DNA of 64,000 nucleotides from Erwinia sorbitola (GTDB lineage Bacteria; Pseudomonadota; Gammaproteobacteria; Enterobacterales; Enterobacteriaceae). The first letter of the stretch is position 1. Each line of letters opens with the position of its first letter. The notes beneath the pieces are model-generated. The model was not told the origin of the DNA, did not search any database, and worked only from the letters and a program-made list of their open reading frames with translations. The DNA lies in contig NZ_CP046509.1 of the NCBI RefSeq assembly GCF_009738185.1, positions 809,501 through 873,500 of the forward strand. The letters run 5' to 3'. Both the position numbers and the translations under genes were made by a program. Shown here one piece after another: positions 25,427 to 34,954 of this stretch.

Positions 25427-26601
25427 GCATAATTATCGCAGGGGGAGGAATGGCTGGTGCTACGCTGGCGCTGGCGATTTCACACCTGACGCAGGGAAAA
25501 CTGGCGGTAACGCTGGTCGAAGGCACGGAGCCTGCCAGCCGGGCGCATCCCGGCTATGACGGGCGGGCGATTGCTCTGGCAGAAGGCACCTGCCAGCAGC
25601 TGGCAGCCATTGGTCTCTGGCCGCTACTCTCTTCGGTGGCGACTGCCATCACCGATGTGCATGTCAGCGATCGCGGGCATGCCAGCTTTGTCTCACTTGC
25701 TGCTGCCGACTACGACGTTTCGGCCCTGGGGCAGGTGGTTGAGCTGCATGAGGTTGGTCAGCGGCTTTTTGCCCGTTTGAAAAAAGCGCCGGGCATCACT
25801 CTGCGCTGCCCGGATAAAGTTATCGCGGTTGAGCGTACGCAGGAGAGCGTCAGCGTTCAGCTGGAAAGCGGTGAGCGCCTGAGCGGAGAACTGCTGGTCG
25901 CTGCTGATGGTTCGCGTTCACGCGTGGCGGCCAGCTGCGGGATACAGTGGCAAAGTGCCGATTATCAGCAGGTGGCTGTCATCGCCAATGTCACCACCCA
26001 GCTGCCACACCAGGGACGGGCGTTTGAGCGCTTTACTGAGTTTGGCCCGCTGGCGCTGCTGCCGATGTCGGGAGGGCGCAGTTCTCTGGTGTGGTGCCAT
26101 TCACTGGCGGAGAAAGAGGCAGTAGATAGCTGGAGCGATGCGCATTTCCTCGCCGAACTACAGCGAGCTTTTGGCTGGCGTCTTGGGCGTATTACCCAGG
26201 TCGGGCAGCGCGACAGCTATCCATTACGGCTGCAAACCGCCTCACAGCATATTTCCCATCGGCTGGCACTGGTTGGCAATGCGGCGCAAACTCTGCACCC
26301 GATAGCCGGTCAGGGCTTTAATCTCGGCATTCGCGATGTGATGTCATTGGCGGAAACTCTGGCGGCTGCCTTCCGTGCCGGGCGCGGCGTGGGCGCGTAC
26401 GCCACGCTGCAACATTATCAGCAACGTCGCCAGCCGGACGCACAGGCAACGATAGGTATTACTGACGGGCTGGTTCGACTGTTTGCAAACCGCTTTGCGC
26501 CGCTGGTTGCGGGGCGTAACCTGGGACTGCTGGCGATGGATCATCTGCCGCCATTACGTAATTTGCTGGCCGAGCGCACGTTGGGCTGGGTTAAGCGTTG
26601 A
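25423..26601 (+). CDS. ubiH: 2-octaprenyl-6-methoxyphenol hydroxylase UbiH
   Basis: FAD-dependent monooxygenase that adds an oxygen in aerobic ubiquinone synthesis. It is 392 residues (E. coli UbiH). The FAD-binding GGGMAGATLALA at the N terminus, the DG motif (LLVAADGSRSRVA, ~157) and the LVGNAAQTLHPIAGQGFNLGIRD segment (~283) are present. It overlaps pepP by 4 bp and precedes ubiI, the other hydroxylase of the pathway, by 13 bp. Confidence 0.97.
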   Translation: MSIIIAGGGMAGATLALAISHLTQGKLAVTLVEGTEPASRAHPGYDGRAIALAEGTCQQLAAIGLWPLLSSVATAITDVHVSDRGHASFVSLAAADYDVSALGQVVELHEVGQRLFARLKKAPGITLRCPDKVIAVERTQESVSVQLESGERLSGELLVAADGSRSRVAASCGIQWQSADYQQVAVIANVTTQLPHQGRAFERFTEFGPLALLPMSGGRSSLVWCHSLAEKEAVDSWSDAHFLAELQRAFGWRLGRITQVGQRDSYPLRLQTASQHISHRLALVGNAAQTLHPIAGQGFNLGIRDVMSLAETLAAAFRAGRGVGAYATLQHYQQRRQPDAQATIGITDGLVRLFANRFAPLVAGRNLGLLAMDHLPPLRNLLAERTLGWVKR

Positions 26602-26614
26602 GGAGAAAGCAGCA

Positions 26615-27817
26615 ATGCAAACCTATGATGTGATCATCGCCGGTGGCGGAATGGTCGGACTGGCGGTCGCCTGCGGCTTACAGGGTAGCGGGCTGCGTAT
26701 CGCGGTACTGGAACGTGAAGCACCACCGGCGCTGGAGAACAACGCACCTCCGTCATTGCGCGTCTCGGCGATTAACGCGGCAAGCGAGCGTCTGTTGCAG
26801 CACCTTGGCGTCTGGGATGCGATCCTCAGTTCCGGTGCCAGCGCCTATCACGGTATGGAGGTCTGGGATCGCGACAGCTTTGGGCATATTACCTTTGATG
26901 ATGAGCATCAGGGGCTGTCACACCTCGGGCACATCATTGAAAACCGGGTGATCCACCAGGCGCTGTGGCAGCGTGCTGAGAACCTCAGCGATATCACCCT
27001 GGTTGCACCTGCGGAATTACAGCAGGTGGCTTTTGGTGACAACGAAGCCTTTGTCACCTTGCAGGATGGCAGCATGATGACGGCGCGTCTGCTGGTGGCG
27101 GCCGACGGAGCCAACTCCTCGCTGCGCAATAAAGCCGATATCCCGCTGACCTTCTGGGACTATCAGCATCATGCTCTGGTAGCGAATATCCGCACCGAGC
27201 AGCCCCATGAATCGGTGGCGCGTCAGGTATTCCACGGCGACGGCATTCTGGCTTTCTTACCGCTGAAAGATCCGCACCTCTGTTCCATTGTCTGGTCGTT
27301 GTCGCCGCAGGAGGCGTCGCGCTTACAGGGCATGCCAGCAGCAGTATTCAATCAGCAGCTATCCGTGGCGTTCGATATGAAGCTTGGTCTGTGCACGCTG
27401 GAAAGCGAGCGTAAGGCCTTCCCGCTGATGGGGCGCTATGCGCGTAACTTTGCGGCACACCGTCTGGCGCTGGTTGGCGATGCAGCGCACACCATTCATC
27501 CTCTGGCAGGCCAGGGGGTTAACCTCGGTTTTATGGATGCAGCAGAGTTGATCGGTGAAGTACGCCGCCTGCAACAGCAGGGCAAAGATATTGGTCAGCA
27601 CCTCTATCTGCGTCGCTACGAGCGCAGTCGTAAACACAGTGCTGCGGTGATGCTGGCCAGCATGCAGGGTTTTCGCGAGCTATTTGATGGCAATAACCCG
27701 GCGAAAAAGCTGCTGCGTGATGTGGGCCTGGCGCTGGCAGACAACCTTCCCGGCGTAAAACCGCGCTTGCTGAAGCAGGCGATGGGTTTACACGACCTTC
27801 CCGAATGGCTGCGTTAA
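26615..27817 (+). CDS. ubiI: 2-octaprenylphenol hydroxylase UbiI (VisC)
   Basis: FAD monooxygenase for the C5 hydroxylation in ubiquinone synthesis. From MQTYDVIIAGGGMVGLAVA the protein is 400 residues, the E. coli length. An upstream in-frame start at 26483 lies inside ubiH and lacks a ribosome-binding site, while GAGGAG precedes 26615. The GDAAHTIHPLAGQGVNLGFMDAAELI motif (around residues 288-312) and the DG motif (LLVAADGANSSLR) are intact. It is the last gene of the ygfB-pepP-ubiH-ubiI cluster, with a terminator just after. Confidence 0.97.
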   Translation: MQTYDVIIAGGGMVGLAVACGLQGSGLRIAVLEREAPPALENNAPPSLRVSAINAASERLLQHLGVWDAILSSGASAYHGMEVWDRDSFGHITFDDEHQGLSHLGHIIENRVIHQALWQRAENLSDITLVAPAELQQVAFGDNEAFVTLQDGSMMTARLLVAADGANSSLRNKADIPLTFWDYQHHALVANIRTEQPHESVARQVFHGDGILAFLPLKDPHLCSIVWSLSPQEASRLQGMPAAVFNQQLSVAFDMKLGLCTLESERKAFPLMGRYARNFAAHRLALVGDAAHTIHPLAGQGVNLGFMDAAELIGEVRRLQQQGKDIGQHLYLRRYERSRKHSAAVMLASMQGFRELFDGNNPAKKLLRDVGLALADNLPGVKPRLLKQAMGLHDLPEWLR

Positions 27818-27832
27818 CCCGGCAATGAGAAC

Positions 27833-27858
27833 AAGGGGGGCTAAGGCTCCCCTTTTTT
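27833..27858 (+). terminator. Rho-independent terminator after ubiI
   Basis: AAGGGG and CCCCTT arms with a GC-containing loop and six T, 15 bp after the stop. Confidence 0.9.
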
Positions 27859-28265
27859 GTACCTTCCTTCCGTGCTTCGTCAGCGTAACCGGTGTGCGAC
27901 CGTTGCCCCATTTTTGCCCATCGTTTGAAAAAATCTAATTTCACCTCATACTTCGCATTACTTTTTGTAATGGATGGGTGATTTTATCTGCACCATTCTT
28001 TTTGCTAAAAATGGCATCGCTTTCTCATTCAACTGAATTTATACCGGTTAATTGCTGTTTTTGTGTGTAATAACGCAGTAATCCAGAGAAAAAAACCTGA
28101 AAATCGGCGCTGCCCTCTTTTGGCGCAGAGCCGATTCGACCTCGTTTATCTTATGGTTAATTAGCAGTTTCGGTGGTAAGTTCATAATGAAGGTAACGAT
28201 TGCGTCGGCCGCATCCGGCGGTAAAAGACGCTCGTCAGCAACCGGATATCAGGCACAGGAAGACT
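27859..28265 (+). other. Upstream region of the gcvTHP operon
   Basis: About 400 bp, mostly AT-rich, with no gene I can support. CTAAT, the short GcvA-binding motif of E. coli, occurs at 27935-27939 and in reverse (ATTAG) at 28160-28164. A solid hairpin lies at 28102-28136. I see no glycine riboswitch aptamer. A short frame starting at 28187 overlaps gcvT out of frame and is not a gene. Confidence 0.4.
28102..28136 (+). other. Hairpin in the gcvT leader
   Basis: AATCGGC/GCCGATT outer stem, a 1x1 mismatch, then CTGC/GCAG inner stem. It is about 130 nt before the gcvT start and has no T run. Confidence 0.5.
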
Positions 28266-29378
28266 ATGACTCAGCAAACCGAGACTCAGCAAACCCCGTT
28301 ATTCGAACAGCACCAGGCAAGCGGTGCACGCATGGTCGATTTTCATGGCTGGATGATGCCGCTGCACTATGGTTCTCAGATGGATGAACATCACGCGGTG
28401 CGGACTGATGCCGGAATGTTTGATGTTTCCCATATGACCATCGTCGACCTGCACGGCGTACGTACCCGTGAATTTCTGCGTTATCTGCTGGCTAACGATG
28501 TTGCCCGCCTTACCCAGCCCGGCAAAGCACTCTACAGTGCGATGCTCAACGCATCTGCTGGCGTCATTGACGATCTGATTGTTTACTTTATGAGCGAAGA
28601 ATTTTTCCGCCTGGTGGTTAACTCAGCCACGCGAGAGAAAGATCTGGCGTGGATTGGTGAACATGCTGCGGCTTTCGGCGTAACGTTGACAGAACGTGCT
28701 GACCTGGCGCTGATCGCCGTTCAGGGCCCCAATGCCCGGCAAAAACTGCATACCTTACTGAGTGATGAACAGCGCGCTGCCGTCAGCGAGATGAAACCCT
28801 TCTTCGGCGTACAGTCAGGCGATCTGTTTATTGCCACCACCGGCTATACCGGAGAATCCGGTTATGAAATTGCCCTGCCGAATGAGCAGGTCGTCGACTT
28901 CTGGCAACGGCTGCTGGCTGCCGGAGTAAAACCCGCAGGTCTGGGTGCGCGCGATACCCTGCGCCTGGAAGCGGGAATGAATCTGTACGGCCAGGAGATG
29001 GACGAAGGGGTTTCACCGCTGGCTGCCAATATGGGCTGGACTATCGCCTGGGAGCCAGCAGATCGCCAGTTTATCGGGCGTGAAGCGCTGGAATTTCAGC
29101 GTGAGAAGGGGACGGAGCAGCTGGTGGGCCTGATCATGACGGAAAAAGGCGTGCTGCGTAATGAACTGCCGGTGCACTTTACTGACGCTGACGGCAATCA
29201 GTGTGAAGGCATTATTACCAGTGGATCGTTCTCACCAACGCTGGGTTGCAGTATCGCTCTGGCGCGCGTTCCCGCCGGAATTGGCGAACACGCCGTGGTG
29301 CAAATCCGCAACCGTGAAATGCCGGTACGTGTTACTAAACCTGTTTTTGTCCGCGCCGGTAAACCGGTGACGAAGTAA
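28266..29378 (+). CDS. gcvT: Glycine cleavage system T protein (aminomethyltransferase)
   Basis: Releases ammonia from the aminomethyl group held on lipoylated H protein and passes the carbon to tetrahydrofolate. From MTQQTETQQTPLFEQH it has 370 residues and aligns fully with E. coli GcvT (ARMVDFHGWMMPLHYGSQ, FDVSHMTIVDL, GYTGESGYEIALP, EAGMNLYGQEMDE). The open frame extends to 28200, but AGGA just upstream supports 28266. A repeated ACTCAGCAAACC lengthens the N terminus by about six residues compared with E. coli. It heads the gcvT-gcvH-gcvP operon. Confidence 0.97.
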   Translation: MTQQTETQQTPLFEQHQASGARMVDFHGWMMPLHYGSQMDEHHAVRTDAGMFDVSHMTIVDLHGVRTREFLRYLLANDVARLTQPGKALYSAMLNASAGVIDDLIVYFMSEEFFRLVVNSATREKDLAWIGEHAAAFGVTLTERADLALIAVQGPNARQKLHTLLSDEQRAAVSEMKPFFGVQSGDLFIATTGYTGESGYEIALPNEQVVDFWQRLLAAGVKPAGLGARDTLRLEAGMNLYGQEMDEGVSPLAANMGWTIAWEPADRQFIGREALEFQREKGTEQLVGLIMTEKGVLRNELPVHFTDADGNQCEGIITSGSFSPTLGCSIALARVPAGIGEHAVVQIRNREMPVRVTKPVFVRAGKPVTK

Positions 29379-29397
29379 CTTTTTGGAGAGCATATTG

Positions 29398-29781
29398 ATG
29401 AGTAATGTACCAGCTGAACTGAAATACCGTGACAGCCATGAATGGGTGCGTAAAGAAGCCGATGGCACCTATACCGTCGGGATCACCGAACATGCTCAGG
29501 AACTGCTGGGTGACATGGTATTTGTTGACCTGCCTGATGTGGGTAACACCTACAGCCAGGGTGAAGATTGCGCGGTGGCTGAGTCAGTTAAAGCGGCCTC
29601 TGATATCTATGCGCCATTAAGTGGTGAAATCGTTGAGGTGAACAGCGGTCTGGACGCTGAACCTGAACTGGTTAACAGCTCCCCGTACACCGATGGCTGG
29701 CTGTTCCGTATTAAAGCCACGGACGACACCGAATTTGAGACGTTATTAGACGCCGCTGCCTATCAAGGTTCTATCGAATAG
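29398..29781 (+). CDS. gcvH: Glycine cleavage system H protein
   Basis: Lipoyl carrier that shuttles the aminomethyl intermediate between P and T proteins. It is 127 residues (129 in E. coli). The lipoylated lysine lies in ESVKAASDIYAP near residue 65. TTTTGGAGAG precedes the ATG at 29398; the frame's earlier start at 29383 overlaps this ribosome-binding site. It is the middle gene of the operon. Confidence 0.98.
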   Translation: MSNVPAELKYRDSHEWVRKEADGTYTVGITEHAQELLGDMVFVDLPDVGNTYSQGEDCAVAESVKAASDIYAPLSGEIVEVNSGLDAEPELVNSSPYTDGWLFRIKATDDTEFETLLDAAAYQGSIE

Positions 29782-29853
29782 TTCCCTTACTGTTATTCGG
29801 GATGGGCCGTCGTCCATTCCGTCTCTCTATGCCCGATGCAGGATTGACCGCCC

Positions 29854-32706
29854 ATGACCCAGAAACTCAGCCAGCTTGAACATCACGGTGCATTTATCGA
29901 GCGCCATATTGGCCCTTCGCAGGAACAGCAGGATGCCATGCTTAACGCTATCGGCGCTGCCACCCTGAACGATCTGATTACTTCGATTGTGCCCGCCGAC
30001 ATCCAGCTTCCCAGCCCGCCTGCGGTAGGCGATGCGCTGACGGAACATCTGGCGCTGGCCGAGCTCAAAGCGATTGCGGCGCAAAATCAGCGCTATAAAT
30101 CTTTTATCGGCATGGGTTATACCCCGGTGCTGACGCCGCCGGTAATCCTGCGCAATATGCTGGAAAATCCAGGCTGGTACACCGCTTACACCCCTTACCA
30201 GCCGGAAGTTTCGCAGGGACGCCTGGAAGCGCTGCTAAACTTCCAGCAGCTGACGCTGGATCTCACCGGGCTGGATATTGCCTCTGCCTCGCTGCTGGAT
30301 GAAGCCACCGCCGCCGCCGAAGCGATGGCCATGGCTAAACGCGTCAGCAAGCTGAAAAATGCCAATCGTTTCTTTGTGGCCGATGATATTCATCCGCAGA
30401 CGCTGGACGTGGTGCGCACGCGCGCTGAAACCTTTGGGTTTGACGTGCTGGTGGATAAGGCTGAGAAAGTGCTGGAGCTGGACGAAGTGTTTGGCGTGCT
30501 GTTGCAGCAGGTCGGCACCGGTGGAGAAGTGCATGATTACGGTGACCTGATTGCGGAACTGAAACGCCGTAAAGTGGTGGTCAGCGTGGCCGCCGACGTT
30601 ATGGCGCTGGTGCTGTTGCAGGCACCGGGTAAACAGGGAGCGGATATTGTCTTCGGCTCTGCCCAGCGTTTCGGCGTGCCGATGGGTTACGGTGGCCCGC
30701 ATGCCGCCTTCTTTGCCGCCCGCGACGAACACAAACGCTCAATGCCGGGCCGTATTATTGGCGTATCCAAAGATGCCGCTGGCAACACTGCGCTACGTAT
30801 GGCGATGCAGACCCGCGAACAGCATATCCGTCGTGAAAAGGCCAACTCCAACATCTGTACCTCGCAGGTACTGCTGGCTAATATCGCCAGCCTGTATGCC
30901 GTCTTCCACGGCCCTGCCGGTTTGAAACGTATTGCCAGCCGTATTCATCGCCTGACCGATATCCTTGCGCAGGGCTTACAGCTGCGCGGCGTGAAGCTGC
31001 GTTACTCCACCTGGTTCGATACCCTGACGGTAGAAGTCAGCGATAAAGCAGCGGTGCTCGATCGTGCTCTGAGTTTTGGTATCAACCTGCGCAGCGATAT
31101 GCTTAATGCCGTGGGCATCACCCTGGATGAAACCACCACCCGCGAAGACGTTGTGGCGCTGTTCTCGATCCTCCTGGGGGGAGAGCATGGCCTGGAGATC
31201 GATACGCTGGATACTGACGCCAGCTCTATCCCGGCAGCGATGATCCGCGAAGACGCGATTCTTACTCATCCGGTATTTAATCGTCATCACAGCGAAACCG
31301 AGATGATGCGCTATATGCACAGCCTGGAGCGCAAAGATCTGGCGCTGAATCAGGCGATGATCCCGCTTGGCTCCTGTACCATGAAGCTGAATGCCGCAGC
31401 AGAAATGATCCCGATCACCTGGCCTGAGTTTGCCGAACTGCATCCGTTCTGCCCGGCAGAGCAGGCAGGCGGCTACCTGCAAATGATCGGGCAGCTCTCG
31501 CGCTGGCTGGTGCAGCTCACCGGCTATGATGCGCTCTGCATGCAGCCAAACTCCGGCGCGCAGGGAGAATACGCCGGGCTGCTGGCGATCCGCCGTTACC
31601 ATGAAAGCCGTAACGAAGCAGAACGTAATATCTGCCTGATCCCCGCATCCGCACACGGCACTAACCCGGCATCAGCACAGATGGCAGGGATGAGTGTGGT
31701 GGTGGTCGCCTGTGACAAGCAGGGCAATATCGATCTGCACGATCTGCGCATGAAAGCAGAGCAGGCGGGTGCAGCGCTCTCCTGTATCATGGTGACCTAT
31801 CCGTCGACCCACGGCGTATATGAAGAGACGATCCGCGAAGTGTGCCAGATCGTGCATCAGTTTGGCGGCCAGGTCTATCTGGACGGTGCCAATATGAACG
31901 CGCAGGTGGGGATCACAACGCCAGGATATATTGGCGCGGACGTTTCACACCTAAACCTGCACAAAACCTTCTGCATTCCACACGGCGGCGGCGGGCCAGG
32001 CATGGGGCCAATTGGCGTTAAAGCTCATCTTGCCCCGTTCGTTCCAGGCCACAGCGTGGTACAGATCGACGGGATGCTGACCGGGCAGGGTGCGGTATCT
32101 GCTGCGCCGTTCGGCAGCGCCTCTATTCTGCCTATCAGCTGGATGTATATCCGCATGATGGGGGCGGAAGGTCTGAAGCAGGCAAGTTCGGTGGCGATCC
32201 TCAACGCTAACTACATAGCTTATCGTCTGAAGTCCGCTTATCCGATCCTCTACGCCGGCCGTGTAGCGCACGAATGTATTCTGGATATTCGTCCGCTAAA
32301 AGAGCAGACAGGCATCAGTGAGCTGGATATTGCTAAACGCCTGATCGACTACGGTTTCCATGCGCCAACCATGTCATTCCCGGTGGCGGGCACGTTGATG
32401 GTCGAACCAACCGAATCAGAAAGCAAAATCGAGCTGGATCGCTTTATCGATGCGATGCTGGCGATCCGCTCGGAGATCGACCGTGTGGCAGCAGGGGAGT
32501 GGCCGCTGGAGGATAATCCACTGGTCAATGCACCACATACTCAGATGGAAATTGTCGGCGAATGGAATCACCCTTATACCCGTGAACTGGCAGTATTCCC
32601 TGCCGGGAGCGCGAATAAATACTGGCCAACAGTGAAGCGCCTGGATGATGTCTATGGCGACCGAAACTTGTTCTGCTCGTGCGTCCCGATCGGCGAATAC
32701 AAATAA
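29854..32706 (+). CDS. gcvP: Glycine dehydrogenase (decarboxylating), P protein
   Basis: PLP enzyme that decarboxylates glycine and loads the aminomethyl group onto H protein. It is 950 residues (957 in E. coli). The duplicated architecture is clear: an N-terminal half that lacks the PLP lysine, and a C-terminal half with the PLP lysine in HLNLHKTFCIPHGGGGPGMG near residue 705. The STMKLN-type glycine-rich segment (PLGSCTMKLNAAAEM) lies near 510. Six ERIC elements follow the stop directly. Confidence 0.98.
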   Translation: MTQKLSQLEHHGAFIERHIGPSQEQQDAMLNAIGAATLNDLITSIVPADIQLPSPPAVGDALTEHLALAELKAIAAQNQRYKSFIGMGYTPVLTPPVILRNMLENPGWYTAYTPYQPEVSQGRLEALLNFQQLTLDLTGLDIASASLLDEATAAAEAMAMAKRVSKLKNANRFFVADDIHPQTLDVVRTRAETFGFDVLVDKAEKVLELDEVFGVLLQQVGTGGEVHDYGDLIAELKRRKVVVSVAADVMALVLLQAPGKQGADIVFGSAQRFGVPMGYGGPHAAFFAARDEHKRSMPGRIIGVSKDAAGNTALRMAMQTREQHIRREKANSNICTSQVLLANIASLYAVFHGPAGLKRIASRIHRLTDILAQGLQLRGVKLRYSTWFDTLTVEVSDKAAVLDRALSFGINLRSDMLNAVGITLDETTTREDVVALFSILLGGEHGLEIDTLDTDASSIPAAMIREDAILTHPVFNRHHSETEMMRYMHSLERKDLALNQAMIPLGSCTMKLNAAAEMIPITWPEFAELHPFCPAEQAGGYLQMIGQLSRWLVQLTGYDALCMQPNSGAQGEYAGLLAIRRYHESRNEAERNICLIPASAHGTNPASAQMAGMSVVVVACDKQGNIDLHDLRMKAEQAGAALSCIMVTYPSTHGVYEETIREVCQIVHQFGGQVYLDGANMNAQVGITTPGYIGADVSHLNLHKTFCIPHGGGGPGMGPIGVKAHLAPFVPGHSVVQIDGMLTGQGAVSAAPFGSASILPISWMYIRMMGAEGLKQASSVAILNANYIAYRLKSAYPILYAGRVAHECILDIRPLKEQTGISELDIAKRLIDYGFHAPTMSFPVAGTLMVEPTESESKIELDRFIDAMLAIRSEIDRVAAGEWPLEDNPLVNAPHTQMEIVGEWNHPYTRELAVFPAGSANKYWPTVKRLDDVYGDRNLFCSCVPIGEYK

Positions 32707-33416
32707 ACCCGTCATACTTCAAGGTGCAGGATCGTTGGCTCTCCTCGCGGACCCCAGTCACTTACTAATGTAAGCTCCCGGGGATCCGCTGCGTGGCCGC
32801 CTGCCTGCACCTCGAATTATTTAGGGTTTAGACCCGTCATACTTCAAGGCTCAGGATCGTTGGTTCTCCTCGCGGACCCCAGCCATTTACTGATGTCAGC
32901 TCCCGGGGATCCGCTGCGTGGCCGCCTGCCTGCACCTCGAATTATTTAGGGTTTAGCCCCGTCATCCTTCAAGGCGCAGGATCGTTGGTTCTCCTCGTGG
33001 CCCCCAGCCATTTACTGATGTCAGCTCCCGGGGATCCGCTGCGTGGCCGCCTGCCTGCACCTCGAATTATTTAGGGTTTAGCCCGTCATCCTTCAAGGCG
33101 CAGGGTCGTTGGTTCTCCTCGTGGCCCCCAGCCATTTACTGATGTCAGCTCCCGGGGATCCGCTGCGTGGCCGCCTGCCTGCACCTCGAATTATTTAGGG
33201 TTTAGCCCGTCATACTTCAAGGCGCAGGATCGTTGGCTCTCCTCGCGGACCCCAGCCATTTACTGATGTCAGCTCCCGGGGATCCGCTGCGTGGCCGCCT
33301 GCCTGCACCTCGAATTATTTAGGGTTTAGCCCGTCATACTTCAGGGCGCAGGATCGTTGGTTCTCCTCGCGACCCCCAGCCATTTACTGATGTCAGTTCC
33401 CGGGGATCCGCTGCGG
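32706..33416. repeat. Tandem array of six ERIC elements
   Basis: Units of 124-125 bp begin (CCCGTCAT) at 32708, 32833, 32958, 33082, 33206 and 33330; the last is cut after the central GGGGATCCGCTGCG. The core contains ATGTAAGCTCCCGGGGAT and, in reverse, AGTAAGTGACTGGGGT, which are the conserved ERIC (IRU) core sequences. Unit length fits the usual 126-127 bp. Copies differ by a few bases. ERICs are normally single and dispersed, so a head-to-tail run of six is unusual. It lies between the convergent genes gcvP and the HD-domain gene. Confidence 0.93.
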
Positions 33417-33428
33417 TATAGGCGCAAA

Positions 33429-34037
33429 TTACAGTAACCAGCCCAGAGTGTGAGCCCGGTTCAGATGCTGTTGCAGATAACCCCACAGCTCCGGCCACTG
33501 CCGCGCCAGCTTGATGTTGCGTGATTCTACCTGCTCCAGACGAATACCATTCTCTTTCCAGCTCTGGCCCTGATTGTGCAGGTTAAGCATGATGGGCAGT
33601 GCGCGATCGAGCATATTGGCAAAGCGCGCATCCGCCGTTTCTCCGGCTTCATACTCATTCCACAATGCGCGAAAACGCTGGCTCAGGCCCGGGGGGAGCA
33701 GACCAAAAATACGCTGTGCGGCGGCAACCTCCTGCTCCTGAATCGCGTCACGTGCGGCAATGTCATAGACCATCACATCACCAGCATCGATCTCCACCAC
33801 GTCATGCACCAGCGCAAGCTGGATGGCGTGCTGAACATCAATGGTTTCAGGGGCGAATGGTGCCAGACTCATGGCGGCCATCGCCAGGTGCCAGCTGTGC
33901 TCTGCGGAGTTTTCCTGACGTGCATTACTGAGAAGTTTGGTGCGGCGCTCTACGTCTTTTAGCTTGTCCAGCTCCATCAAAAACTGCACCACTTCTGTCA
34001 TCGCACCGAAATCTAAGGCTGCTACCCTGTCTGACAT
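33429..34037 (-). CDS. HD-domain phosphohydrolase
   Basis: About 202 residues with the HD-domain metal pattern: SAEHSWHLAMAAMSL near residue 45 and LVHDVVEIDAGDV near 80. This arrangement is that of the HD_3 group, which includes YfbR-type 5'-nucleotidases and human HDDC2, so a nucleotide or phosphate monoester substrate is possible. I chose the ATG at 34037 (MSDRVAAL); a GTG at 34049 would add four residues, and neither has a strong ribosome-binding site. Its 3' end abuts the truncated sixth ERIC. Confidence 0.85.
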   Translation of the reverse strand: MSDRVAALDFGAMTEVVQFLMELDKLKDVERRTKLLSNARQENSAEHSWHLAMAAMSLAPFAPETIDVQHAIQLALVHDVVEIDAGDVMVYDIAARDAIQEQEVAAAQRIFGLLPPGLSQRFRALWNEYEAGETADARFANMLDRALPIMLNLHNQGQSWKENGIRLEQVESRNIKLARQWPELWGYLQQHLNRAHTLGWLL

Positions 34038-34249
34038 CACCTGTCTCACTTACCCGGAAAAAGTTAGCCCATATTGTAAGGGAAACGATTGCGTATTTCG
34101 CAAAAAAAGTGCATTGCAGGCTCAGACACAATATTTTAGCTTACATGTGTACACTGAAATTATTGTCAGCTAGGCTACAGATGATGCTTTTCCCACCATC
34201 GCCATCTTGCGATAGGGGGCGCATTGCAAATCGGAGATAAGAGTTAACT

Positions 34250-34903
34250 ATGGTGAAAGAGAAAGTACTGACGGGCGGATACTCAGTGGCGGAAGAGATT
34301 GCGAACAGCATCAGCCACGGCATTGGGTGCCTGTTAGGTGTCATTGGTCTGGTGCTGATGCTGAATCAGGCGATTGATAGCCATGCCGGTGCGCTGGCGA
34401 TCGTCAGCTACAGTCTGTATGGCGGCAGTATAATCCTGCTGTTTCTTGCCTCCACGCTCTATCATTCCATTCCGGGTGAAAAGGCGAAGTTCTGGCTAAA
34501 AAAACTCGACCACTCAGCTATCTATCTGCTGATTGCCGGAACCTATACGCCGTTTCTGCTGGTCGGCCTGCGATCGCCGCTGGCCCACTGGCTGATGGTG
34601 GTCATCTGGAGCCTGGCACTCGCAGGTATCCTGTTTAAGCTGGTCTTTGCGCACCGCTTTGAAGCGCTGTCGCTGGTCACTTATATGCTGATGGGCTGGC
34701 TGTCGGTGATTGTGCTGTATCAGATGGTGATGCGCCTGCCCGCTGGCAGCGTATGGCTACTGGCCGCAGGGGGGATCATCTACTCGCTGGGAGTGATTTT
34801 CTATGTGGCGAAGCGGATACCCTACAACCATGCGATCTGGCACGGTTTTGTACTCGGCGGGTCGCTGTGCCACTTTCTTGCCATCTACCTGTATGTGATG
34901 TAA
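34250..34903 (+). CDS. yqfA: Hemolysin III family membrane protein YqfA (TrhA)
   Basis: Seven-helix inner-membrane protein of the PAQR/hemolysin III family. The 217 residues align with E. coli YqfA (219). Family motifs include AEEIANSISHGIG near residue 14, ASTLYHSIPGEKAKFWLKKLDHSAIYLLIAGTYTPF (a conserved block near 67-100) and NHAIWHGFVLGGSLCHFLAI near the end; the histidines and aspartate fit the family's metal site. In E. coli this protein has been linked to membrane energetics and fatty acid balance. It converges on ygfZ. Confidence 0.95.
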   Translation: MVKEKVLTGGYSVAEEIANSISHGIGCLLGVIGLVLMLNQAIDSHAGALAIVSYSLYGGSIILLFLASTLYHSIPGEKAKFWLKKLDHSAIYLLIAGTYTPFLLVGLRSPLAHWLMVVIWSLALAGILFKLVFAHRFEALSLVTYMLMGWLSVIVLYQMVMRLPAGSVWLLAAGGIIYSLGVIFYVAKRIPYNHAIWHGFVLGGSLCHFLAIYLYVM

Positions 34904-34918
34904 CACCGCGGATATCAA

Positions 34919-34945
34919 CCGCCCTGACGCGGATATTCAGGGCGG
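34919..34945. terminator. Hairpin between yqfA and ygfZ
   Basis: CCGCCCTGA and TCAGGGCGG pair perfectly over 9 bp between two convergent genes. There is no long T run in either direction, so it is a possible weak bidirectional terminator. Confidence 0.5.
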
Positions 34946-34954
34946 ATAACTGAT

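Noticed and set aside
27859..28265. Glycine riboswitch before gcvT
   Set aside because: No tandem aptamer pattern is visible; enteric gcv operons are controlled by GcvA/GcvR and Lrp.
28187..28387. Small ORF overlapping the gcvT start
   Set aside because: It is out of frame with gcvT and covers its conserved N terminus; there is no family match.
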